Position numbers and translations under genes: made by a program
Notes under the pieces: generated by a model
Database searches by the model: none
What the model saw: the letters and a program-made list of their open reading frames with translations, nothing else
Told to the model about the DNA's origin: nothing
In this document: piece after piece, positions 1 through 6,636 of the stretch
How positions within the stretch are numbered: position 1 is the first letter of the stretch
Layout of the letters: every line of letters starts with the position of its first letter
NCBI GenBank assembly: GCA_023384025.1
Contig: JAHDXX010000059.1
Span: 1-14,523 of the forward strand
Reading direction: 5' to 3'
Source of the DNA: Sphingomonadaceae bacterium
Lineage (GTDB): Bacteria; Pseudomonadota; Alphaproteobacteria; Sphingomonadales; Sphingomonadaceae
DNA length: 14,523 nt

Positions 1-1217
1 GCAGCGGCAAGCTCAGCCAGGCGCACCACGCGCTGGAAGACAATTGCGAGGCCTGCCACGTAAAACCGTTCGAGTCCGTCCGCGACGAGACCTGCCTGAC
101 CTGCCACGAGACAATCGGCGACCATGCCGAGATTGACCGGCAGAACAAGGGCCGCGGCCCGCTCCAGCCATTCGATGCCGCGCTGTGGCGCGTCGCCGGG
201 GCCTTCGGCAAGGAAGGCCAGGGATCGTGCACCACCTGCCACACCGAGCACGAAGGTGAAGGCAAGATGGCGCCGACGCCGCAACAGTTCTGCGCCGATT
301 GCCACGACGCGCTCGACACCCGGCTGACCGACACCGTGCTCGCCAATGCCTCTGATTTCGGTGAAGCGCACCCGCAGTTCCAGGCGGTGTTCCATCCGCA
401 GATGGGCAGCAAGAAGACAGAGCGCCTGTCGCTCGACAAGAAGCCGATGGAGCAGCACGGCCTGCGTTTCCCGCATGACATGCACCTCGACCCGCGCGGC
501 GGTGTCGCCCGGATGGCCGGCAATATCGGTGCCAAGAAGGGCTATGGCGCGGCGCTGGTCTGCGCGGATTGCCACACGCCGACCGCCGATAAGTCGGGCT
601 TCCTGCCGGTCGACATGGAGGAAGATTGCGAGAGCTGCCACAGCCTGGTCTATGACAAGGTCGGCAGCACCTTCCGCACGCTGCGCCACGGTGACGTCGC
701 CCAGCTGCGCGCCGATCTTGCCGCAATGGACCGCGCCCGGCGGCGCCCGATCGTGCGCGTCCGGCGCCGCCCGGTCCAGTTCGGGGTCGGCGGACCCTAC
801 TACCTGGTGTTCGGCCCGCCGCGGCCAACTCTGGTCGGCATCAACCGGGCCTTGTCACGCGACGGGGTGTGCGGCGAGTGCCACTATCCGACATCCAGCA
901 ACGGGCGGATGGACGTGATGCCGGTCTACCTGCGCAGCACTTACCTGCTCAACGGCTGGTTCGACCACAAGGAGCACGAGGAAGAGAAGTGTTCGACCTG
1001 TCACGAGGCCAGCACCTCCGACCGGTCAAGCGACCTGCTGCTTCCCGGAATCGCGATTTGTCGCGATTGCCACCTGGGCGAGGATGCCCGCAAGGCAGAG
1101 GTTCCATCGAGCTGCGCAATGTGCCATTCCTACCACCCGAAAAAGGGCCCCATGCCTGCAAACCACCCGACCAAGTCCAAGGATCAGGTGGCCTTGCTGG
1201 GCCGGAAGCCGCGATAA
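1..1217 (+). CDS. Multiheme c-type cytochrome (at least ten haems), 5' end off the window
   Basis: The frame is open from the left edge (first full codon at 3) to TAA at 1215-1217, giving about 404 residues without the N-terminus. The first ATG in this frame is at 267, but it lies after three haem sites, so it is internal. Ten CXXCH covalent haem sites are visible: CEACH (45), CLTCH (93), CTTCH (228), CADCH (291), CADCH (561), CESCH (627), CGECH (870), CSTCH (990), CRDCH (1059) and CAMCH (1113). Many other His residues, such as the HKEH before CSTCH, could be distal ligands, which suggests bis-His low-potential haems. It resembles the broad cytochrome c3/c7-like family and presumably carries electrons in the periplasm. 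Its export signal must lie upstream, out of view. An Arg-rich stretch at about 729-773 sits in the long haem-free span between sites six and seven. The phosphoesterase gene follows after 22 bp, probably in the same transcript. The exact subfamily and total haem number are unknown. Confidence 0.93.
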   Translation, partial: SGKLSQAHHALEDNCEACHVKPFESVRDETCLTCHETIGDHAEIDRQNKGRGPLQPFDAALWRVAGAFGKEGQGSCTTCHTEHEGEGKMAPTPQQFCADCHDALDTRLTDTVLANASDFGEAHPQFQAVFHPQMGSKKTERLSLDKKPMEQHGLRFPHDMHLDPRGGVARMAGNIGAKKGYGAALVCADCHTPTADKSGFLPVDMEEDCESCHSLVYDKVGSTFRTLRHGDVAQLRADLAAMDRARRRPIVRVRRRPVQFGVGGPYYLVFGPPRPTLVGINRALSRDGVCGECHYPTSSNGRMDVMPVYLRSTYLLNGWFDHKEHEEEKCSTCHEASTSDRSSDLLLPGIAICRDCHLGEDARKAEVPSSCAMCHSYHPKKGPMPANHPTKSKDQVALLGRKPR

Positions 1218-1222
1218 AGGCC

Positions 1223-1230
1223 GGGGGAGG
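1223..1230 (+). promoter_or_regulatory. Ribosome binding site of the phosphoesterase gene
   Basis: The purine run GGGGGAGG lies in the 22-bp gap after the cytochrome stop codon and ends 9 nt before the ATG at 1240. It decides the start of the phosphoesterase, whose frame is open further upstream (to 1084 and beyond) inside the cytochrome gene. Confidence 0.6.
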
Positions 1231-1239
1231 GGTTCGCCA

Positions 1240-2088
1240 ATGCTTATAGCGCAGATGACCGATATCCATATCGGGTTCGATCCTGACGCGCGTCCGGAGG
1301 AGCTAAACCGTATCCGGTTCCGCCAGACGCTCGACCGCCTGCTGTCGGCGCCGAACAAGGTCGACATGTTGCTGCTGACGGGTGACCTGACCGATCACGG
1401 CGACGTCGAAAGCTTCGAGAAGATCGCCGAGCTGCTGAAGGGGTGTCCGTTCCCGGTCTATGCCATTCCCGGCAACCATGACAGTCGCGAGGGCCTGCTC
1501 GCAGCCTTCCCCGACACTCCGACCGAAGACGGTTTCATCCACTATGTGATCGAGCAGCAGGGTCTGCGGATCGTGATGCTCGACAGTTTCGAGCCAGGGC
1601 GCCACGGCGGCGCGTTCTGCACCCGGCGGCGTGACTGGCTGCGCGCCCAGCTTGATGCCCATCCCGAAACGCCGACGGTGCTGTTCATGCACCACCCGCC
1701 GGTGGTCTCCGGGGTCGACTGGATGGACCCGGCTCCGGGCGAGGAATGGATTGCCAACCTCGCCGCCGCCATTGCCGGGCATGACCAGGTCCTCGCAATC
1801 CACTGCGGGCACCTGCACCGGCCGATCTATGCCCGGTTCCATGGCGTGCCGATTTCAGTCACGCCTTCGGTTGCCCCGCTGGTCTCGCTCGACTTGCGCA
1901 AGGTCGATGTGCAGAAGCCCGACAACCGCGCGCTGATCACGACCGAACCGGCCGGCTACGCGCTGCACCGCTGGGACGGGCAGGATCTGGTGACACACTA
2001 CGAGCGCACCAACGACTGGGACGTGCTCGCCTTCTACGGCGTGCACCTGCAACCGATGATGCGCGAGATGTTCGCCGAGCGGGAATAG
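1240..2088 (+). CDS. Calcineurin-like metallophosphoesterase, probable cyclic-nucleotide phosphodiesterase (CpdA/GpdQ type)
   Basis: This 282-residue protein shows all signature blocks of the binuclear-metal phosphoesterase fold in order: DIH at residues 8-10, GDLTDHG from 48, GNHD at 78-81, HHPP from 151 and GHLH at 190-193. All expected metal ligands (Asp8, His10, Asp49, Asn79, His151, His191, His193) are present, so it should be active. Length and motif spelling fit class III cyclic-nucleotide phosphodiesterases (CpdA, about 275 residues) and the related glycerophosphodiesterase GpdQ. The likely reaction is hydrolysis of 3',5'-cAMP to AMP; a phosphodiester substrate of the GpdQ kind is the alternative. 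There is no signal peptide, so it is cytoplasmic. The start was chosen for the Shine-Dalgarno at 1223-1230 and because the conserved fold begins at once. It shares a transcript with the upstream cytochrome, and a class III cyclase lies at the other end of the window, which favours a cAMP role by inference. Confidence 0.9.
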   Translation: MLIAQMTDIHIGFDPDARPEELNRIRFRQTLDRLLSAPNKVDMLLLTGDLTDHGDVESFEKIAELLKGCPFPVYAIPGNHDSREGLLAAFPDTPTEDGFIHYVIEQQGLRIVMLDSFEPGRHGGAFCTRRRDWLRAQLDAHPETPTVLFMHHPPVVSGVDWMDPAPGEEWIANLAAAIAGHDQVLAIHCGHLHRPIYARFHGVPISVTPSVAPLVSLDLRKVDVQKPDNRALITTEPAGYALHRWDGQDLVTHYERTNDWDVLAFYGVHLQPMMREMFAERE

Positions 2089-2096
2089 GCGGTCGA

Positions 2097-2113
2097 AATC
2101 GGCAGGCCCGATT
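2097..2113. terminator. Small hairpin between convergent genes, possible weak bidirectional terminator
   Basis: AATCGG and CCGATT form a perfect 6-bp inverted repeat around a 5-nt loop, in the 32-bp space between the stop codons of the phosphoesterase (2088) and the ABM-fold gene (2121, opposite strand). The position suits termination of both units. No T-run follows on either side, so a classical intrinsic terminator is not shown. Confidence 0.3.
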
Positions 2114-2120
2114 CCAGCGA

Positions 2121-2420
2121 TCAGACCGGACAACCTTCATCGACAATATAGAGCCGCAGGTTGCGCTCACCGATTCCGAGCCGGTTCCAGGTGGCCCGCC
2201 ACGCGGCCAGATGATGTGATTGGAAGTGCAGGTCCAGCCCTGCTTGCGTCCGCCACAGTTCCTTGACGTGGATCAGTCCGGGCTCGAACAGGTCCTCGGC
2301 ATAGACGTATTCGACACAGTCAGGCTCTTGCCGGCTGGCATCGAGCATCTGCTTCATGATCGGCCGTGCGGACGCGAGGTTTTCTGCCGGCACCCGCACG
2401 GTCCCTGTGATCAACAGCAT
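2121..2420 (-). CDS. ABM-fold (antibiotic biosynthesis monooxygenase-like) small protein
   Basis: This 99-residue protein has the pattern of the dimeric alpha/beta ABM fold (YgiN, IsdG and relatives). The N-terminal strand MLLITGTVRV is followed by a helix with Pro and Met, the strand CVEYVYAED, a central strand HVKELW, and a helix with His65, His69, His70 and Trp74. The family includes quinol monooxygenases, haem-degrading IsdG/HmoA-type enzymes and proteins of unknown role; the sequence alone does not choose among them. It is the last gene of the minus-strand unit, 19 bp after the giant cytochrome. The ATG at 2420 fits the normal family length. GTG codons at 2423 and 2429 are alternatives, and an ATG at 2483 would overlap the cytochrome and add a tail unlike the family. 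No strong ribosome binding site is visible. No signal peptide is seen, so it should be cytoplasmic. Confidence 0.8.
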   Translation of the reverse strand: MLLITGTVRVPAENLASARPIMKQMLDASRQEPDCVEYVYAEDLFEPGLIHVKELWRTQAGLDLHFQSHHLAAWRATWNRLGIGERNLRLYIVDEGCPV

Positions 2421-2439
2421 CACATGCACTCGATGGGGA

Positions 2440-5400
2440 TCAGTTGCCCATCCCGGTGGCATCACCGCTGCGCCACGAACCACCCCCGATCCAAGCGGTC
2501 ATGTCCGGCTCGTCGTCAACCTTCCACGGCACGCCGCCGCTGGTCAGGAACAGCTTTTCCATTTCCGCGCGGGTGAACGGGCGTGAACCAAGCCGACCGA
2601 ACACGGCCATCTGCCCGCCGGTCTCGTCGACGCCGCGGTCGCGGTCGAGGCCCTTGCTCAGCGAGATCGCCGGGCCCTTGGTCTTCGACCAGGCGATCAG
2701 TTCCGGCTTGGGCGCCGGGCTGAAGCCGTAGAAGTTGCGCTGGGTATCCGGGCTGGTCAGCTGCAGCACCTTGAGCCCGTTCCGCCCGTCCGCAACATAG
2801 GCGAACAGGGTGGCATTGGTGCTGGCCACGACCACGTCCTCGGCATCGTTGAGCTGTCCGTCGAGTGTGACCTTCTGGTAGATCTTGGGCTTTTCCGGCT
2901 GCTTCACATCGAGAATCACCAGCCCGTCGCCCTTGGCCGCGACATAGGCATAGGTCCGCGCGACGTAGATCCGGCGTGCGTCAGCCAGCGGCACGGTGGC
3001 CTGCGGCACCGGCACCGGGTTGCGCAGCTGGGTTACGTCGAACAGCTTGATCCCGTCGGCATCGGACACCCACAGGTAGCGGAACTGGATCGCCGAGGCC
3101 CGCGCGTCGCGCAGCTCGCGCACTGCCGCCAGTTGCGGGTCCATCGGATCGCTCAGGTCGACCACGACGAGGCCCTTGTCAGCGGTGATGTAGGCAATCT
3201 CGCCAGCCAGGTGGATGTGCCGCGCCCCGTTGAGCACGCCGCCCGGGTTCCAGGTGACTGCCCGCTTGAGCTTGTTGTTGCGGAATTCACCGTCAGCAAA
3301 AGTGTTGACGTTGACCAGGATCAGGCCCTCTTCGGAGTCCGTCACCGCCGCGTAGTTGTAGATCGGCAGGAATGCCTGTTCCTGGTTCATTTCGCGCATT
3401 TCCGGCGTGTTGCGCAGCGGGTTGATCGCCTGCATCGTCGGCAACGCCATGCAGGTCGCATTCTTGCTCGCGACATGGGCATCATGGCCCAGCTTGCTGA
3501 ACGGCGCGGTGATGATCCGTTCGGACACACCCTTGTTGGCGATCGAGGCCACGTCATAGACCCGGAAGCCGCCGCTGCCTTCGGCCACGAACATATACTC
3601 GCCGCGCAATTGCAGGCATCCGACCCGGCCGGGTGTGCCTTCGTGGAAGTTCAGGAATTCCTCGAACGGCTTGGTTTCGCCTTCCATGTTCTCGTCGAAG
3701 GTCTGGCCGCGCACGAAGCTGCCCAGTTCGCGCCCGTGTTCTTCCACGAACGACTTCCAGTAATCGGGATAGGCGTACTTGTGCAGGTACGAACCCATGA
3801 CTGCCTGCGGTTCGTCCCACTCGGTCACACGGATGGCCTCGAACCCGCCTTCCTGCCCGGTCCAGGCATTGTAGCCGAGGAAATTGACGAAGTTTGTGCC
3901 GAGCAGCAGCACCTGCGCCATGATCGCGTTGTTGTCATCCTTGGCGGACAGGTGGCAATCGGAACAGGTCTTGGTCTCGGTCAGGCGCACGGTGTGCGGG
4001 AAGTGCGGCGCGAACGCCTGGCTGGAGAACCCGATCGCGGACACCGGCGGCTGCTGGATGTAGATCCGTTCACGGTTGATGTTGGTCGAGCTCAGCACCA
4101 GTGCCGAAGTCGAGCGGATCGGCGCGATCTGGTTGCCCTTGGTGGTCTGGTGCTTGCCCAGCTGGAACATCTCGTCGCGCGCCACCTGCGGGTTGTAGGT
4201 CGCGAAGTTGCGCGTCTCCCCGCCTTCGAAGTGGTGCAGCTTGGTCTTCCAGTTGGCTTCGATCGGCAGGTGGCAGCCACCGCACGATGTGGTCCACGAG
4301 AGGTGACAGGTGAAGCACGCCATCTCCCCGTCCTTGTGCGCGCGGTCATCGGCCTTGACGCCGGTGCCGAACTCGAACTCTCCGGTTTCCGCCCCGTCCT
4401 TGCTCATCAGCTTGGCGCGAGCGGACTTGGGGTTGAAGCACGGGAACCTGGTCGAGCTCTCCTCGGTCACGCACGGCGGCAGGTCGGGATCGACGCTGTC
4501 CTTGGTCAGGCTGACCTGCCATTCGAGATCGGGGTTGACGATCGAGCGCTGGATCAGCGTGCGCCGCCCGCCGATACCATAAGTCCATTCGAACCGGCGC
4601 TTGCCGTCCGGGTTGCGCAGCAGGGCCAGGTTGTTGCCCTTGGGCGGCGCGGCCGGGCCGCTGGTCATCAGCGTGGGATAGGCGTCAGCGGTGCCGTGGC
4701 AGTCCTTGCACCCGATCTCGATCGCGTTGGCGACTTCGCCGTAGATCAGGCCGTTGCCGTGGCTATCTTGCGCGAAGTGGCAATCTGCGCACTGCATCCC
4801 GACTTCGGCGTGGATGTCCATCATGTGGACGGCCTTGCCCGGGTTTGTGCCCGGTTCGACGAACTTGCCCTCACCCTTCTTGCGCCACTTTTCCGGATCG
4901 TCGGGGTCGACGATCTTGCCATAGGCATCAAGCAGGTTACCTTCGCGGTCACGCTTGAAGATCCCGCGGAAGTTCCACCCGTGGCCGTGGTAGTCGGCAA
5001 ACTGCGTCTCCCGCAGGTTCGGGTTCAGGTCATAGACGTTGCGCAGGAAATCGAGGTCGCCCCACAGGCCCTTCGGGCTGGCACCTTCGGGGTTGCGCTC
5101 CAGCACGGCATGCGTCTCTGCCGCATTGGGATAGTGCTGCTGTTTGTAGATCCGCTGGTAGTCCTCGTCCGACATGCCCGGCGGGCGCGGAGTGGTGTTG
5201 TTCGGCCCCGGCCACATGAACGGCGCGTCGCTCTCGTAATCCCACATGGTGTAGCCGAGGTACGAGTTCAGGAAGATGTTCGGCTGGTGCATGTGGCAGT
5301 TCATGCACTGCGAGGTCGGGATCGAGCGGGTGAAGATGTGGCGCAGCGGGTGGCCCTTCTCCTTCATCGGCGCCTTGCCGCCGTGGCCGTCATCAGCCCC

Positions 5401-6636
5401 GTGAGCATCCCCGTGATGATCCTCGCCCGGCTGCTTCACCGCGCCATGGCCGCCTGAGGCCTTCGCGCCATGGCCGCCGCCGTGTCCGTCATCATGCTCG
5501 GGCTCGAGCTTGTTGGCGATGGTCGGGTCGACCGTCACCGTCTGCCCGTCGCGTCCGTACTTCGAATAGATCGAGGAATGGCGCGGTTCGCGATCGTTGG
5601 CATAAACCACGTGGCAGGCGGCGCAGCCCGAGTGGCGATAGTCGCCCGGCTGGTCGTTGGTGCCCATGAACCACATGATCGGGTCGTTGAGCCGGGTCTT
5701 GTGGATGTTCAGCACCGGGATCGCCACGCGCAGGCCGGTCGCCATGCCGCGGTTCGACTGCTTGAGATCCGGCCGGCCCGGCTCCTCCAGTCGCTGGATA
5801 AGGCCGGTCGGGTTGGGCAGGCCGATTTCGGGAAACTGGGTGTTGATGTTGCGCCCGCCGCGCTCGAACACGCGGAACACGTCGCCCGGCGGGATGACCT
5901 GCCAGGCGGGGAGCGGATAGAGCGCCGCCAGCGCCCCGCGCGCTTTCTGCGCGTCGGTCACCGTACCGGCCGGATCGCCCGGGCTGACGATCTTGGCGGC
6001 CTTGCCATCGCGGGTATAGGCCTCGCCGAAGACGTAGTTCTTGAACGGGGCAATCCCGTTGTTGTAGGCGGCGCCGCCCCACAGCATCGCGCCGGTCGCC
6101 ATGATCGAGCGCTCGGCCGCCTCGATCACCGGCATGTGGCACGCGCCGCAGGATTCGCGCGCCACGCGGTAATCGCTGGGGTTGACGAAGCGGGTGAACT
6201 CCGGCGCTTCCTTGTTCAGCAGGGTGTAGGTCCGCTTCGGATTGGCGGACGAGGGGAAGTGCCAGCTGTCGGGATACTTCGGCAGCACGTGGGCCGCATC
6301 ACGCGCGGCGACATAGGCCGGATCGTCATGCTCCAGCTCGCTGTTGCCGCGCACGCTCGCATCACCGCCGTGACAGTCGACGCAGCCCAGCCGCACCGCA
6401 GGAGTGGCGTGCATGGTCGGGGCATCGGTCTTGACGTGGCACGAATAGCACCCGTCAGACTTGGCCATCATGTCTTCAAGGCTTTGCTGCGCGGGCGCAG
6501 CGGCGGCACGGACCTTGGTGTAGTCGCGTTCGACCACGGTTTCCTTTTCCGCCGCCCGGCCAGTGCCGCTGACGATCATCGCCCCACCGGCAAGTACCAG
6601 GGCCATCCAGAAAGCAAAGAGGCGGATCATGCGCAT
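2440..6636 (-). CDS. Giant ten-haem c-type cytochrome with C-terminal LVIVD-type beta-propeller
   Basis: This 1398-residue exported protein has a signal peptide at residues 1-29: basic start, hydrophobic core, cleavage near GRAA/E. Ten CXXCH sites follow at residues 63, 85, 163, 338, 444, 616, 643, 774, 785 and 891, in several pairs separated by long haem-free stretches. Residues 381-419 are a Gly/His/Asp-rich linker. From about residue 1003 the haems stop and repeats of the form G-hydrophobic-x-V/I-x-D-V/L appear (1023, 1104, 1155, 1195, 1238, 1287), typical of LVIVD beta-propeller repeats. The likely role is electron transfer outside the inner membrane, with the propeller as a docking or binding module. 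The surface location is inferred from the adjacent barrel gene. The ATG at 6636 overlaps the barrel's TGA as TGATG and has no Shine-Dalgarno, so translation is probably coupled; an in-frame ATG at 6630 is an alternative. It is about four times the length of MtrA-type ten-haem proteins. Confidence 0.93.
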   Translation of the reverse strand: MRMIRLFAFWMALVLAGGAMIVSGTGRAAEKETVVERDYTKVRAAAAPAQQSLEDMMAKSDGCYSCHVKTDAPTMHATPAVRLGCVDCHGGDASVRGNSELEHDDPAYVAARDAAHVLPKYPDSWHFPSSANPKRTYTLLNKEAPEFTRFVNPSDYRVARESCGACHMPVIEAAERSIMATGAMLWGGAAYNNGIAPFKNYVFGEAYTRDGKAAKIVSPGDPAGTVTDAQKARGALAALYPLPAWQVIPPGDVFRVFERGGRNINTQFPEIGLPNPTGLIQRLEEPGRPDLKQSNRGMATGLRVAIPVLNIHKTRLNDPIMWFMGTNDQPGDYRHSGCAACHVVYANDREPRHSSIYSKYGRDGQTVTVDPTIANKLEPEHDDGHGGGHGAKASGGHGAVKQPGEDHHGDAHGADDGHGGKAPMKEKGHPLRHIFTRSIPTSQCMNCHMHQPNIFLNSYLGYTMWDYESDAPFMWPGPNNTTPRPPGMSDEDYQRIYKQQHYPNAAETHAVLERNPEGASPKGLWGDLDFLRNVYDLNPNLRETQFADYHGHGWNFRGIFKRDREGNLLDAYGKIVDPDDPEKWRKKGEGKFVEPGTNPGKAVHMMDIHAEVGMQCADCHFAQDSHGNGLIYGEVANAIEIGCKDCHGTADAYPTLMTSGPAAPPKGNNLALLRNPDGKRRFEWTYGIGGRRTLIQRSIVNPDLEWQVSLTKDSVDPDLPPCVTEESSTRFPCFNPKSARAKLMSKDGAETGEFEFGTGVKADDRAHKDGEMACFTCHLSWTTSCGGCHLPIEANWKTKLHHFEGGETRNFATYNPQVARDEMFQLGKHQTTKGNQIAPIRSTSALVLSSTNINRERIYIQQPPVSAIGFSSQAFAPHFPHTVRLTETKTCSDCHLSAKDDNNAIMAQVLLLGTNFVNFLGYNAWTGQEGGFEAIRVTEWDEPQAVMGSYLHKYAYPDYWKSFVEEHGRELGSFVRGQTFDENMEGETKPFEEFLNFHEGTPGRVGCLQLRGEYMFVAEGSGGFRVYDVASIANKGVSERIITAPFSKLGHDAHVASKNATCMALPTMQAINPLRNTPEMREMNQEQAFLPIYNYAAVTDSEEGLILVNVNTFADGEFRNNKLKRAVTWNPGGVLNGARHIHLAGEIAYITADKGLVVVDLSDPMDPQLAAVRELRDARASAIQFRYLWVSDADGIKLFDVTQLRNPVPVPQATVPLADARRIYVARTYAYVAAKGDGLVILDVKQPEKPKIYQKVTLDGQLNDAEDVVVASTNATLFAYVADGRNGLKVLQLTSPDTQRNFYGFSPAPKPELIAWSKTKGPAISLSKGLDRDRGVDETGGQMAVFGRLGSRPFTRAEMEKLFLTSGGVPWKVDDEPDMTAWIGGGSWRSGDATGMGN
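2737..3630 (-). repeat. LVIVD-type beta-propeller repeat region inside the giant cytochrome
   Basis: Six degenerate repeats carry the core GFRVYDV, GLILVNV, GLVVVDL, GIKLFDV, GLVILDV and GLKVLQL, spaced 81, 51, 40, 43 and 49 residues apart. The 40-50-residue spacing and the strand-ending Asp-Val fit blades of a beta-propeller. The larger first interval contains Cys1062 and a Met/Asn-rich insertion. The last copy has lost the Asp. Confidence 0.75.
5380..5496 (-). other. His/Gly/Asp-rich linker encoded within the giant cytochrome
   Basis: Codons 381-419 encode a low-complexity segment with eight His residues mixed with Gly, Asp, Glu and Ala. It lies between haem sites four and five. Such segments often bind Zn, Ni, Cu or Fe ions or act as flexible hinges. 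It is much less conserved in style than the flanking haem-binding parts. Confidence 0.75.

Noticed and set aside
267..1217. ATG at 267 as start of the left-edge cytochrome
   Set aside because: Three in-frame haem motifs (45, 93, 228) lie upstream and the frame is open to the window edge.
2406..2424. TGTGA...TCACA pair resembling a CRP site, tempting because of the cyclase and phosphodiesterase
   Set aside because: The half-sites are 9 nt apart instead of 6 and lie at the start of the ABM coding region inside the operon, so it is most likely chance.
3133..5457. Long plus-strand open frame of 774 codons
   Set aside because: It is the antisense shadow of the giant cytochrome, whose ten CXXCH motifs, signal peptide and propeller repeats prove the minus strand. 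Long antisense frames are common at this GC content.
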